NCBI GenBank assembly: GCA_964036665.1
Contig: OZ038526.1
Location: 22,692,001-22,756,000 of the forward strand
DNA: 64,000 bases
Source of the DNA: Gordius sp. MW1
Lineage: Eukaryota > Nematomorpha > Gordioida > Gordea > Gordiidae
Reading direction: 5' to 3'
Part shown: positions 22,364 to 51,282 of the stretch, piece by piece
How positions within the stretch are numbered: the first letter of the stretch is position 1
Layout: each line of letters begins with the position of its first letter
Made by a program: the position numbers and the translations under genes
The notes under the pieces: model-generated
What the model was told of the DNA's origin: nothing
Databases searched by the model: none
What the model saw: the letters and a program-made list of their open reading frames with translations, nothing else

Positions 22364-22833
22364 TAGAGCCCTGCACGGTCCCCCCAAAGCCCGGCCCGAT
22401 CGTGTTCCGGGCCGGGTCGGGCTGAATTTGGTAAAATAATCGGGCCTGATCAGTCCGACCCGGAACCCGACCTGAATTGAACTAAGGCTAGCTAATCTTT
22501 TATAAATTATGATTTAAATAAACTCAACTCGATATTAAATAATTATTATCTTCGCACAGCGTACTTATATATAGCTTCCATTTTCCCCCTGTCTATTATA
22601 ATATAACTGACCTGAATTGCAAACCTTACTCTAGTATTTAAATAGATATATAGTAGCTGTTACAACTTCTTTAGAAATAAGATTAGTAAATAAATAGTTG
22701 AAAAAGTTTTTTATTTGGAACTGTTAAAAATATAGTTTATAAATTTAGATTTTTAGCTTTAAATGATTAGCTGAATAAAGAGTCGGGCTCTAACCGGGCC
22801 CTGGCCGGAGAAATATCATTTTGCAGGGCTCTA
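22364..22833. mobile_element. hAT-type element, TAGAGCCCTGCA family, 470 bp
   Basis: Ends TAGAGCCCTGCACGG and TTTGCAGGGCTCTA with a perfect 8-bp target duplication ATTTTAGT (22356-22363, 22834-22841). Ends are GC-rich (GGGCCGGGTCGGGC) and the middle AT-rich. No transposase. Confidence 0.85.
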
Positions 22834-22841
22834 ATTTTAGT

Positions 22842-24110
22842 ACACTTCACGGTCTCGCGCCATGTTCCAACTTTCAAATGATTTAGGGGGAAAATAGGTA
22901 GGTAGATAATACCGTGCACATATCTTATTCAATGATATATGTTTCACCAATTAATTGCCTATGGATGACATTAAATGATACAAGAAACTTTGGTAAAACC
23001 TGAGTAGTGGCCTAACATGATCCCAGCTATTCGTGTTGCAGTAGGACTCTTCTCTATTTTACCTAAAACCTTTGCAAATGACTTTTTTGACTTATTTGCT
23101 GCGCCCCTCCGAAAATCCTCTAAGTCCGGCCACGTTAATATAATAAAGTATCATTTGCTCCTGGTACGCACTCCTAGCCGAAATATCTTAAAAATTTTCA
23201 ACCTTTGCCCTAGATTTGAATTTGTTTTGTTAACAAAAGTTACTTTCCTTCTTTCCTTTCGATGATCTTGAAAGATAAAAACCTTCGAAATTTACTAATA
23301 AAAGTAGGTGAATTACTGGTGAGAAAAATTTAATATTGATCAATTTCTTAATCTAAACGCTAAGTTTTTATAGATTTTCTTACTAGTATAAAAAATGTTC
23401 TCAAATTTTGAAAACGTTGTAACTGGACCATATCCTTTATTTATACACACAGCCCCTTGCTTATCTTATGGCCCGTTCAGGCACGGTTCCTAATTTTAAC
23501 GTGCAGGACCCTTTTAAACCCTAAGATAATTAAGTCACTACAAACGCATTAATTGTAGAGTTTATAGCATGACAAATTTAGGTGTGAAATAATGTTTATA
23601 TCAATTAGAGTATTCTTATGAAATATTATTTGCTTTAACTAATTGTCGCTCATTAATTGTAATAAGATAATAATAAATGAGCACCCTCGGTCATATACAC
23701 ACCTCTTAAATCCTCGAACTTTTTGTACATTTTTTAAGATTTATATACAGGGATTGCAATGAATGAGTAAAGTTTAGCTTATATCTTCTTCCTTGACCAC
23801 CCTCGGCATTGGACAGGGACCAATTATTAACTTTAAAATCCAAAGCTAAAAAACAATATTAGCGAAGGCACAATAAAAGGCATTTACAGAAGCATAAGGC
23901 CACAGCCAATAAAAACTCTTATAAGTTTACACGGCAATTATGCAAAAATTACAAGGTAGACACTACACAGACTCAATCACTCACGCAGTCAATTCACTCA
24001 CTCACGACAAGACAACGAAAAGCGAGCCCATAAATCGCTTAGCAATTAAACAATATTACAAAACGCGTAATGTCTTCAATAAAGTGTCGCGCGTTATAGT
24101 TACCCGTTTA
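22842..24110. other. Spacer upstream of the DOK-like gene; expected 5' exon not found
   Basis: The first half of the PH domain of the next gene should lie here or further left. I see no ORF with a credible PH start. Non-repetitive, GC-richer sequence at 21480-21710 and 22030-22360 could hold promoter or untranslated exon sequence, but nothing proves it. Confidence 0.35.
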
Positions 24111-24160
24111 TATAAAGTACTAAAAAGAGCTCTGAACGTGACTTATTGCTGTATCGACAG

Positions 24161-27100
24161 ATCAGGGATAAACCGACTAAATCACGTCCGCTCGCATTCC
24201 AAATCCAATCCCGTTCCTGTGAGGCTGCCACCCACCATTCTACCACGGGTGGTGGTGGTGGGGGCCCGGTCGTTACCACGGTTGCGGCTGCGGAAACAGA
24301 AAGCGATTTCAAGGATTGGCTCCGGGCTTTAAATGCTATCATCGCCCCCTCTCAAACTCCTCCTGCAACTGCTCCCCTCAATGCTTTTGCTACCTCCGCT
24401 AACCTGTCCCAACACTCCAACGCTAGACGGTGGGACGAGAGCGAATGTCGAGCGACAGACTCCTCCCTGCTTAGCGGTCGAAATGTTGAGCCTGCCGAAG
24501 GTAGCTTTTACCCATTTGGGGTCCTGCCTGCTAGTGTTGTAAAAACGGCTAAGTCTGTTTAAGCTTAGTCGACTAAAACCAAAGGTAGACCAAACAAAAC
24601 CCAGCCGTTTTTACAACATTACTGCCTGCCTCATGCGTTATTTGCGTGACACGAGCGAATGTTTTTGCAAAATTAAGGTCCCCCGTTACAAAAATAGTTT
24701 GTCCCCCGTTAAGTTTTATGTTAACAATTTAAGGGATCTATAAATTAATCTTGAATTAGAAGGCTTTGCATCGGGTCGTTATCAAGGAGGATTAGCTGAC
24801 ACGAATTTATCGTGAGGTACATAATGGCATCATATCGACAACAAATGTTTTAAATATATTTCAAGAGACACTGAGTGAGGGATTATATATTCTCAATCCG
24901 TGGTTCGCTTAAATCCATTTACTCATAAATTAGCAAGGGGATGCAAAATAGTAGGGTTTGGAAAAAAATTAGGAGATTTTTGCGATATAATACTATAATT
25001 TATAGGCAGCTTGCGTTTCTTTTCCGCCACACAAAATGTTGAGTCCCGCTGACCTGCTCAAAATTTCTTTTCTGCCAATCTTACCTATATACATGTATTA
25101 AGATGTATTTTTACTCTTTCGTAGTTTGGGCGCATACGTGAAACTGAAAGCACTTAATGAGCCCGTTTTATTTCCCCAAACCCTTCTTTCTCAATTTCAG
25201 AATGTTTGATGCATGCTAATAGGAGTGGGCGGCGAGAGGGAACAACAGATTAACGAACCAAAGTGTTTGGTAGCTGAGCAGCAGCAGGCACCACCATCCT
25301 CCTCCTCCTCTAGGGGTATATATATATATATTATTTATTAAATTTAATTTTCATTTACATGATATTAATCTTTTTTTTCAATATTAAACGAGCGTTTTAA
25401 AATCGACCGATCGAATTATATAAAATTCTGAGGGGCTAAATGAAATATGTTTTCTACTTTAAAAGTTAATGCCCCGACTGCTTCGAACGGGGATAACAAA
25501 ACCCACGCTTCTCCGCTTCAAAAGTATGCGGCGGCCGAAAATGATGAGGAGAGGGAAAATTTGGTTTACAGTTCTGCGGAATTGCGTAATTATTCACTTT
25601 TTATCAAGCATCCTTCCATTATTATACTACATGTATTTATATGCATAGATATATTACATTTCTTGCCTACTTGTGGACGAGTCTTTAATCAATCGGATGT
25701 AGGAGTTGAATGGCTTACGTTCTATCATTAATTAATCCCTAAAATGCGCAAAAACTTTCTTAAGCATTACACTCTTTAAGAAAGCTCTATATTTATACAT
25801 TAATTTTGGGTCGGTATAAGGTTGCGCATTTAATCTTATCGTATTTTACCAATTCTCTCTCTCATTTATAAGACAATTGAGTGATTTTTAGAAGTTGTAG
25901 TATAAATTAATATATATATATATATATCATCTCCGTGCCCTCGTGTGTGTGTGGTGTGCGATGACATATAGCTACGGGCTACAAAGTGATCGTCATTCCC
26001 ACCGATGCTTCCGCGCGTTGTCATTTGCTGTCAACGAGCCCTTGCTCTGCCTCCTCCCCCTCCACTTGCGACGATCATCTCGTCAACAAGCATGACGATG
26101 ATGAAGCAAGTTCAAACAACGATTCACAACACCACCGCTACTACTACCTCCTCGTCTCTTCCCAAAATTTAACCCTGACCGGGGTGTTGGATAACGGCCG
26201 ACCCAGCAATCAATATCTGTACGTTTGGCCATACCGGTAAATCCATCATAAATTTCATAACATCAAAAGCTTCTATTAAGCAGTTTATATGAGCCGTAAT
26301 GAGCGATATTCGTGGATTAGTAACCTATACTTTAAACCAATGTTAATGTGTAGCATATTCGTCTTATCTGGTGAAGATTGATCTACATAATTTATAATGA
26401 GTCGAGCTTAATTTCAATGAGCGGTCTTAACTTTTTAATGTTTTAAGCACGAAAACGCCTTATCATAATAGTGTAGTGAGGAGACGGGATATAGAAGATA
26501 TATTGTCATTCGCGCATCGTTAGATACATCCGAAGGTACGGTAGGTCGAGGAATGGGAAGGCGTTCACATTCGAAGCTGGTCGGAAGTGTGATTCCGGCG
26601 AAGGACTTTTCACCTTTAAAACTAAACTGAATCTCGAACTATTTTTGCAAGTTGCGGAAAATATGAAATTTCTCAAGGATAAGTTGCTCCTCGTTCCACA
26701 ACACCAACCCACCCATGTTTCATCCATTACCGACATCAGCAGCAATAATAATAATAATATCAGCCACGATGATACTTCCAAACTTCATTCCAACGAAGTA
26801 GTAGGCACTGATCCCCAAACCAATCATGATGGTACCTGTTGTTTAGCAAAAATTATCAACGGTTTGTATTCCTCACTAAATACATGTTTAACCTTTTTAC
26901 TTTCATTGATATAAAGTTTTTATAACTACTCTCATACGTGGTACAATGTGTGGTACTATTTGAAAGTTTTAAATCATACTTAATAATTTAACGAGACTTT
27001 TTTTGAGTTAATTCTGCGTATATACGTTATTAGACCCAGTTTCGCCTAGCAATCACTTTTACGACGAGTTGGACAACGTTACGGGTCAGTGTGACAATGC

Positions 27101-27839
27101 GGGCCAGTCTTTGACTAGCTCTTACTCCCAAGACGAAGCCATAGCCGTCATCAATTTTAGCAACGGTAGTGGGGGAATTTTAGATTTGGACTCATCGACC
27201 CCGCCCTCTCCCCTTGGCCCTGCTGGGTCGGGAGGAGGAGGAGTCTTAAATGTTGGAAGCGGTTCTCGACAAAATCACAAATCACCCATAATACATAACG
27301 AAACGGGGAGTAATTTTGATTTTACCCAAACATCCCACCGCGCAGCACCCAATCGAGTAGATAAAGAAGTGACAACAACGGGCACCACATCCGACTCCTC
27401 CACCAATTCCCTCAACGATAAACTGATTGAGGAAGTGCTGGGTGAATTGAATCACGTTATTTCATCATACGCCACAACTACTCCCCCCGACGACTCACAA
27501 GATAGCATCGCTCTAGCTCCAGCCTCTCGGGAACAGGGCAAGGCTGGAATGCCGCCTCATAAAAAGGTAGGCGGCGAAGGAGCTTATAGCAATAATATGA
27601 GTAACGCGGTCAAACAACGTTCGTGGGATCAAAGGCAAACGTTTGTGATAAAACCATCACCCGTTCACCCCAAGAAGGTGTCTAAAGGGGTAGGCAGTGC
27701 GGGCGATTATTACGAAGCCTGTCCCGTTGATCCGGATAAAGTTGGTGGTTGTGGCTCCTCCTCTCCTACTGCTCCTCCATTTCAAATCTGCCAACCCTTG
27801 TATTCTCAAGTACAAAAGAAAAAGGGGACCGCCACTTGA
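24161..27839 (+). CDS. Docking protein (DOK)-like adaptor: PH end, IRS-type PTB, tyrosine-rich tail; 5' incomplete
   Basis: DOK proteins are membrane-recruited adaptors that bind phosphotyrosine on receptors or kinases and are themselves phosphorylated. Exons, with matching phases: 24161-24500 (the start could be upstream to about 24117), 25466-25585, 25972-26236, 26524-26861, 27034-27839; 622 codons plus TGA. Exon 1 holds the end of a PH domain: FQIQSRSCE, a Gly-rich loop, VTTVAAAETES, then DFKDWLRALNAI, the final helix. Exons 3-4 hold the PTB: YKVIVIPTDASARC, LYVWPYR split by an intron from YIRRYGRSRNGKAFTFEAGR, then CDSGEGLFTFKT and LFLQVAENM. The last exon is low-complexity with possible phosphotyrosine sites: FYDELDN, GAYSNN, DYYEACPV, LYSQVQK. 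FRS2 or IRS relatives share the PTB fold; PH plus a single PTB favours DOK. An hAT MITE lies 31 bp after the first donor. AATAAA overlaps the stop. Confidence 0.82.
24532..24621. mobile_element. 90-bp hAT-type MITE, TAGTGTTGTAAA family
   Basis: Ends TAGTGTTGTAAAAACGGCT and AGCCGTTTTTACAACATTA with a perfect 8-bp target duplication CTGCCTGC (24524-24531, 24622-24629). It sits in the first mapped intron of the DOK-like gene, 31 bp after the donor. Confidence 0.9.
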
Positions 27840-27848
27840 ATAAATAAA
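27839..27848 (+). terminator. Polyadenylation signal of the DOK-like gene
   Basis: AATAAATAAA begins on the last base of the TGA stop, giving two overlapping AATAAA hexamers. Very short 3' UTR if used. Otherwise later AT-rich sequence would serve. Confidence 0.5.
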
Positions 27849-28960
27849 GTGATTGAATAATAATTACGACAGACGCAGCAATAATATCTCCGGAACTTTA
27901 CCCAACAAGCAACCTACCCATATTTCACTTCTCTCCTTCCTTTATTTATATATATAAAAGCATAGTTGATAATTCATTATTATCCCTTATTACATTTCAA
28001 AATTCAAATCACATTATTAAAATTTTGACATCATTCAAACGAATTTGGCATTTATAAAATCTTTTGTTCCATTTTTACCGAAATCAGCAATATATTTTTA
28101 TTGACGAGTGAAAAATTTTCGCATAATGTAAAATTTTTACTAGCTTTATATCGATGTAATTATATATTTATCTATTCCTATTTAATAAATTTTTTAAATA
28201 AGCCTCTTTCATGTGGATTGGGTTCGGTGCATCCCTCTATCACATAAAAAATTGTGATGAAATGTTAAATATTAAGTTGAAGGTTTTTCCGTTTTGGTCA
28301 ATTATAGCTTGGGAAAACCTTATGTATACAAGCATTTTTTGGTCCAAAATCTGTCATTAAGAAAACAAAGCCTTACTTAGTAGGTAAGTAAATACTAAAA
28401 ATCTGTTTTTTTATTTAAAACATTTAATGCGAATTAATTTTATACTAGAGGCACAGATTATAGTTACAGGTTTGACACGGCGTTAATAAATAAGCATTCC
28501 ATGTATGCATTACAGGCTATATTATTACGGGTGTGTGTGTATATATATAAGAGGTGACGTGGATTATGCTTTTGGGTGCACATGGATATTAATATATATA
28601 TAATTATTATTTGTATATATTATACCCAATTATGATATGGTATCGAATTATGAGGGGGGGGGGCGGAGGGACAAGGCATTTAACATATACGACAAATAGG
28701 GAAAATACGTGCTCGCTTTCTTGATATAGTGCCAGGCAGGGCCGGGTTCAAAATGTAGCTCACCAATTGCCACAATCCTCCACTCGCTGCAGCAAATAAG
28801 GTTGGAGCAGAGCAAGGGGCGGGCGGGGCTGAGTATTACAATTGAATAATATACCTATGCGGCGGGTTGTGGGATGATAACCTTGGATCAAATGAATTAA
28901 TATAAAGCGTTTAAACAAATGCATTTTGTCAATGAAGGAGGGGGTAAAGGGTGCCGTTGT
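27849..28960. other. Convergent intergenic region between the DOK-like and PDE3 genes
   Basis: AT-rich, with GT/TA microsatellite at 28528-28620 and a G run at 28651. Minus-strand AATAAA (TTTATT on plus, for example near 28094 and 28408) could end the PDE3 transcript. No gene seen. Confidence 0.45.
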
Positions 28961-44827
<15,867 letters not shown>

Positions 44828-45985
44828 ATTAAGATATTTTCACCCAAAAGTTTTTAGCCTCACCATATACAATTTCCATGATAGAGAATACCTTTTTGGA
44901 GAGGAATAAGTATTAATTAAAAGTTACAAATCTTAATCATTACATTTTTTATAAACTTGGCGAACCGCATAATTATTAGATCCTCTAGGAAAATTTTTGG
45001 GTCACCTAAACATGTGATTGGTTGAAAACTTAAATAATATTAGAGCGAAGTTATTTATTTTTACGTATTGCTAGTGAAAAACATATAGTTGTTTAGTTTC
45101 TAATATGCTCAAATATTTGTAATTGATTCAGTGATTCACTATTTAGTTTTGCTGCTCGGTGTTTTCTTTTTTTCTAATTTTTTCGGTATTTGGTTTTTAA
45201 TTATGTGCCAAGTAAAATTTGTGAGTTTTCTAATATTGTTAGGATGCAATTTACATATTGACAGATAATAATTGTGAATATCAACAAAATTGGGTACAAT
45301 TTTTATTACAACCTCGGGTATAAACAAGAATATTGATGACCTTGAGAAAGTAATTGGAAGAAGGGGATAGAAGGGGAAAATAGTTTTACAATGAATGAAA
45401 ATAAAAAGTGCCAAATGTAAATGTTTTTCCCTCGGCTATTCTTCAATTTTACGATTTTTTTAATTACAAAACAACTCAAAATGGGAAAATGGGATTTTAG
45501 ACTAGTTCGGATAGAATAAAGTTTCCGGATATTACAATTTTGAAGAAATTTATTATAAAATTTGTTAAGAAATTTCGGTTAAGCTTAAGATGTTAAGGAG
45601 TAAATTTAAAAAAATATCTAAAACTATGTATAGCAAACTGTTGTGGATTGATTCCTTAAATGCACCACCCTTGTAGCCGATTCCCCGTTTTCCCCTCTCT
45701 GTGCGATAAAGATTACGCTTGACCTTTGTACTATAAATAATATACTTTCATCTTCCCGTACCACTGTTATTGTAAATTAATTAATTACCAAAGCATGAGA
45801 TTGAGCATAAACAAGACGAGAATAAAAACAGAGTAATTATTCATCACACTAACAATAATTTAACCAGAATGAATTTTCTTCGGCATCCCCTTTATTTTTT
45901 TCTTGGTAATTTGCGCTACACTTTATATCATGAATACATGATGTTTATCAAGAAGTATTATTACTATTATATGTTAAAGAATTAA
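44828..45985. other. 5' flank of PDE3 with a dispersed repeat
   Basis: Probable PDE3 5' UTR/promoter region, AT-rich with no clear core motif. Around 45300-45440 a segment (GGGTATAAACAAGAATATTG, TGACCTTG, AAGTGCCAAATGTAAATG) matches 50571-50710 in the same orientation. Confidence 0.4.
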
Positions 45986-45989
45986 ACAC

Positions 45990-48390
45990 TACCTACGACG
46001 GTCCCAAATCCGTGTGCAAAAAGTGGAGGGTTGGCGTCAGGTCGGAAACCGGTTATAAAAACCAACTCCAAAATCATGATAGTTTCAAGCAAATTTTAGA
46101 AGAAAAAGATAGGGCGTCCTCCACAAACGACGCGCACTGCATACCACGCCCGTGCAATGTGAAAAATACACTAGGGTTACTGCCCAACTCACAACAAAGG
46201 CGGATAAAGAAATTAGTTGTGGAAAGAATGCGAATTCCGTGCTGGAATGTAAGATCGTTGACGGGGAAGTGCATCGAGGTCGCACTAATGCTAAAAAGAA
46301 GAGAGATACACATCGCCTGCCTACAAGAGGCGAGGTGGAACGGAACCAAAGCTCGGGAGTTAGGAGAAGGATACACACTATTCTACACACCAAATCGTAG
46401 AAACGGGGTCTGATCGTTCTAAGCGAATTGTTTAAGGACAAGGTGGTGGAAGTCAAGCGTTGTTTAGACAAACTAATGTGGGTCAAGATTGCAGATCAAG
46501 GGGGCCCCTTAACCATTATGTCCGCGTATGCTCCCCAATTTCGATGTATATAATCAGAGAAATACATATTCTTCGATTCATTGGGAAAGGAAATGCAAGG
46601 ATTAGGACAGGAAGAAAGGCTATTTATTGGGGCGGATTTCAAGGCTAACGTAGAGAAAGATTGCCTCGGGTATGAAGGCAATCATGGAGGCTATGGGCAT
46701 GGTGTGAAGAATAAAGAAGGGGATAATATTTTCCAAGTATTCCAAGCATACGACATGGCGATCGTTAACACTTATTTTTAGAAACGAGAAGATATTTGTG
46801 ACTTATAGAAGTGGGAAGCATTTTAGTCAAATTGACTATCAGCTCATACGGCGAAAGGACTTATAAAGTATCAAGGGTTGCAAAGCAACACCGAGAGAGG
46901 AAATCGCCCGGCAACATCGTCCCCTCGTTATGGATCTTGACAGAAGAGTATTTCCAGAAAGAAGAAAGGTCTATGAACCTCAAATTCAATACGAAAGACT
47001 AAAGGATACGTCGACGAACGAAAAACACCATCAAAAAGCCTCCTCATTCGGTGCAAGGAAGTTGCAAAGAAACGTATAAGTCGATTGTGACTAACTAGGG
47101 ACCAAAAGGAAATATCGATTCGTGTTCTAGGACGGACCAAATGAGGCAAAGCTATGAATAGGGAACCATGGTGGTAGGATTAATCGCTTAGGGATTTAAT
47201 CGAAAGAAAGAAAAATCTATATAGACTGTGGCATAAATCAAAAAGGTCAGAGGATTACCAAGAGTTTAGGGAAGAAAAGAGAGCCGCAAATAAGGCCGTT
47301 GCAATAGCGAAGAATGGCGCGTACACCGAGATGGCAAACAAACTCTATCATAAAGTGGGCGGTAGGCCGTGGTACAAATTGGCCAAGATAAGGGAGAAAA
47401 AAAGTCTCGATGTCGGAGTTTTTAAAATAGTAAAAAACGACAAAGGTCAAACCTTATTCAAGCCTAAGTAAGTGATGAAAAGATGGAAAAGGTATTTTTA
47501 GGAACTTATAAGATGCAAAAAGGAAAAGCTAATGACCCAGATGGAATGCTTATTGAAGCATTGTTCGGATCTCATGAAGAAGGAGTTACCACCATTATGA
47601 ATCTCCTTAACAAGATATTGGTAGAAGAGGGAATTTCTAATGAATGAAGAGCAAGCACGATTATACCCTGTTTAAAGGCAAAGGAGACCCTCAAGACTGT
47701 GGCAATTACAGAGGTATCAAGCTAACTTGCTACTCCATGAAGCTTATGGAAAGGATCTTAGTAACAAGGCTGAAAAACGAGGTGGAAATATAAAGTAATC
47801 AATTCGGATTTGTGGCCGGCAATCCACAATCGACCGAATCTTCGCACTTAGACAAATGATGGATAAGTATGGTGAAAAGAGGAAATACCTATGGTCTTTA
47901 TCGACGAGAAAGCTTATGACACGGTCCCCTGCGTTTTAATATGGTGGTGCCTTAGAAAACAAAATATCCTTGACGCATATATACGGCTTATGAAAAATAT
48001 TTATGAAGCCTCAAACTCTTGCGTTAGGACGACAGTTGGAGACTCTAAATCTTTTCGGGTTAAAATTGGATTACATCAAGCATCTGCTTTAAGTCCCTTT
48101 TTGTTTAATATAGTTATAGACACGATAACGAGGGACATTCAAAAGCCATCGCCATGGTGTATGCTATATGCCGATGATATAGTACTATGCGAGGAAACAA
48201 AGGAGAAAGTATTCGAAGAAGCCGAAAAGTAGTCAAAGCGCTTAGCTGGATATGGTTTAAAGGTCAACGATCGTAAAACGGTGTACATGGAAAAAGATTA
48301 GACAATATGGCGCTTACCCGGTTAAGCTGGAAGAATATTAAAACAAACCCCACAACTGTGGGACCAAATAATCGATAAAGAAGAAGATAT
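45990..48390 (+). mobile_element. RTE-like LINE, copy A, broken (plus strand)
   Basis: The AP-like endonuclease is scattered over frames: RMRIPCWNVRSLTG, ACLQEARWNGTKARELGEGY, then GADFKANVEKD. Reverse transcriptase: GFVAG, AYDTVP, GLHQASALSPFLFN and the catalytic MLYADDIVL at about 48160-48185, ending in an in-frame TAG. Many stops and frameshifts. After about 48300 the C-terminal part is deleted and the sequence jumps to the 3' end (ACAACTGTGGGACCAAATAA followed by AAGAAGAAG). Confidence 0.8.
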
Positions 48391-51282
48391 AATGCGGTAA
48401 TACCTACTTTAAGGCCATGCAATTATCTCCACGATCTGTCCAGATAAGTCGGGGCATGCTTCTCAGAACTATCTCATAACCCATTCTTGTCTCTCTTTCA
48501 GGCATTCCCTATTACCGGTGTCTTCCCTACAACATTATACCAACTCTAATTTAAATCCCTTAACCCTGACAAATAAATTATTATCATCATGTTCAATTTA
48601 TCAAAATATTTCATCTTCAAAAGCCTCCCTTAAAAACCCAAAGATCAAGTGTAATAGAGTAAGCATTAACACATATCAACAATGATTTTAAAGACCGCAA
48701 GCATGGTCCAACATGTTTCCAAATCTTAATTACCTAAGATTGCAAGTACTGTCAAGAATGAAGCTTAAGAGTCAAATAGAAAGAATTTACTCGATTGGTG
48801 CCACTTTTTGGTCGGTCAAATTTTTGAAAATTAGTATTCTACCCCACTAGGGTCTTGTGATTAGTCAAATATAAATTTTGTGAAAATAATGCACTTGGAT
48901 AGATAGATGTCATTTAGGAATAACCTTGGGCAGGCCAAAAATGCAATATTACGTTCTTTATTTGAACAATTACAACAAATTAATCATAAATCATGATGAA
49001 ACCCAGCATTTTTAATGTAATCCGGGGTCACAATAAGAACACTTAAGGCGAATGACCGTATTACAAACTTTATACCGCCTCTGCAAACAGGCTTCTTTTT
49101 CAAGTTTTGGGAATTTTGAAGAGTTGAATACACATTGTTTACCTTAAGCGCCCTGATTTTTTTAAAGCAAGGCGTAACTATTTTTTTAACGGATCTACAT
49201 AATGACAGATCCATATAAATTGATTAACTAAGGGTGTAGGCAGTCATGTCTGATAAGGCAAAAAAATTGTTTTCATTAAGTTAGGTATTTACATTTAATT
49301 AAATAATTTAGCAAAAAGGCTTGTGTTATGTAGAGAATATTTGAAACTACATTGTAAATAGGACAAAATATTTGTTTAACGTTCACATATTTAGGATAAT
49401 ATGTAATCGTTAAAAGTTATTGGTGCCATTTATAATTTATTTTCTTTCAGATACAAATGTCATGGTATATTATTTGGCATTATAACTGTTTGCTACCAAC
49501 ATGACATCATATAAGTTTTCACAGGTTCTATCACACTAATCAAAGATCAAAAAAAAATATATTGTCTCTCAAAAATAACAGCCCTTTTCAGATTTTAAAC
49601 GCCATCCAAATTAGCAGCCTAAGTTACTTAACCTACTTTTTAATGAAAAAGGAGCTGTCTCTGAGTCTATTCTTTTATTAGTTTATCCCATTAAATTACA
49701 TACTCAATAAAGTAAAATACCATTTATGTCTCTGTAAGATACTGGATTGGTTATTTTAATCATTTCGATCAACCCCACCCATATCTTATTCAACATTAGA
49801 AGTATAATATTTTGGTATCTTTTGAAATCCATTGCGGCCCCTATGATATTAGACAATTTTATAGTAACAATCATAAGAAATTCCCAAAACATGTTGATAT
49901 TTTTAGTGTTACACGCTTCGTAAGGAGTAATATATATTTTACATTATCCTTTTTAAAGTTTATGTCCATATTGTGTTTTCTTACATATAAACACGTCATT
50001 TCCACAATATCTGGCAGAAACTCGTCGGAGTATGCTCTATCAGGGTTTGGTAGATTTATAACATAGATGTGTGCACCTTCTAGCGGCCACATGTATATTT
50101 TTATTCACATGAAATGTCAAAATACCTTGAATGCAAGTACCCTGTAGGTTTGCAGAACTAACTATTAACCTCTACACAGGCAGAACACAAAGGTTTTCAT
50201 TGATATGAATATTATTGACACTCTTATGGTTTATGTCACCTTCATCGTTTGGAGTATAATAACCTCTTATGTATCTAAATGAGAGAATTCAAGTTACTCT
50301 ATTATTAATTTTATAGATTAATATTTTGTTTTGTATTTAACATGAAAATTTGATTCGTGGTTCCTTTTTTTGTAACGCACTATTAAATTTTGTAACACAT
50401 GAAATAATTTTGGTATAAAAGTCCATAGGATGTATTTAATAGACAAGATATAACATTGAAAATTACAATAATTTGAGGAAAAGAATAGAATAATTTGTTC
50501 AATAATTGCGATCGATTTTGGAAAAAAAGATAATATAATTTCCATTTTGTAAATCGTAATTATCATTTCGGGTTATAAACAAGAATAATGGTGACCTTGT
50601 TAAAGTGTCAGGTGAAGGGGATGGGAGAAGGTGTGCTTAAAATGATAAAGTGTCAAATGTCATTCTTCCTTGTTCAGCTTCTTCAATTTTCGATCTTTTT
50701 CAATATCTATATATAAATAAGACCCATATAGTGGAGGCGGATTGACGTGAAGGATCGAGATAAAACATTGAAATAATGTCTGGACGACTCTTACAGGCAA
50801 TTAAGTATAAGCTTAAAATAAGAGTATACTTAAAAAGTAAAATAATTTTTTTTGATTACCCTGCATTTTAAGCAAATGTAAACAATTTTTTTTGAATTTT
50901 TTAGTCTTTGCCATTTACAAGATTAATGATAGAAGTGTAGTACTTATAATAAAAAGATATCCAAAAGCCTATATTAGGTATTTATAGTTTAGGTGTCAAC
51001 AGAAAAGACCTACAAGTTTAAAAACAATTTAAATGAATTTATGTCACAAAAGGCGCTTTCCAATGCCACTATTAAAGATATTGAAGCTAAAGACTAAAAA
51101 ATAGGATTAAAATATAATTGAAAAAAATTTGTCAAAAAACACTTTTAAGAACTCTGACAAAATTTAAAGCACTAGTAATTTGTTTCTCCCAGTGGCGGGA
51201 GATTAGACTGTATTTTCCCTGTCATATTTTTCTAACTATTTTTCTAGTTGTCTTTTATGTCCTTTACCGCCACTATTTATCT
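48391..51282. other. AT-rich spacer
   Basis: No gene supported. Contains the second copy (50571-50710) of the repeat near 45300. The longest ORFs are AT-driven and unlike known proteins. Confidence 0.45.

Noticed and set aside
23940..24332. 130-codon plus ORF upstream of the DOK-like exon
   Set aside because: Its first part is the GGACGGAC dispersed repeat and its last part is the wrong frame of the PH exon.
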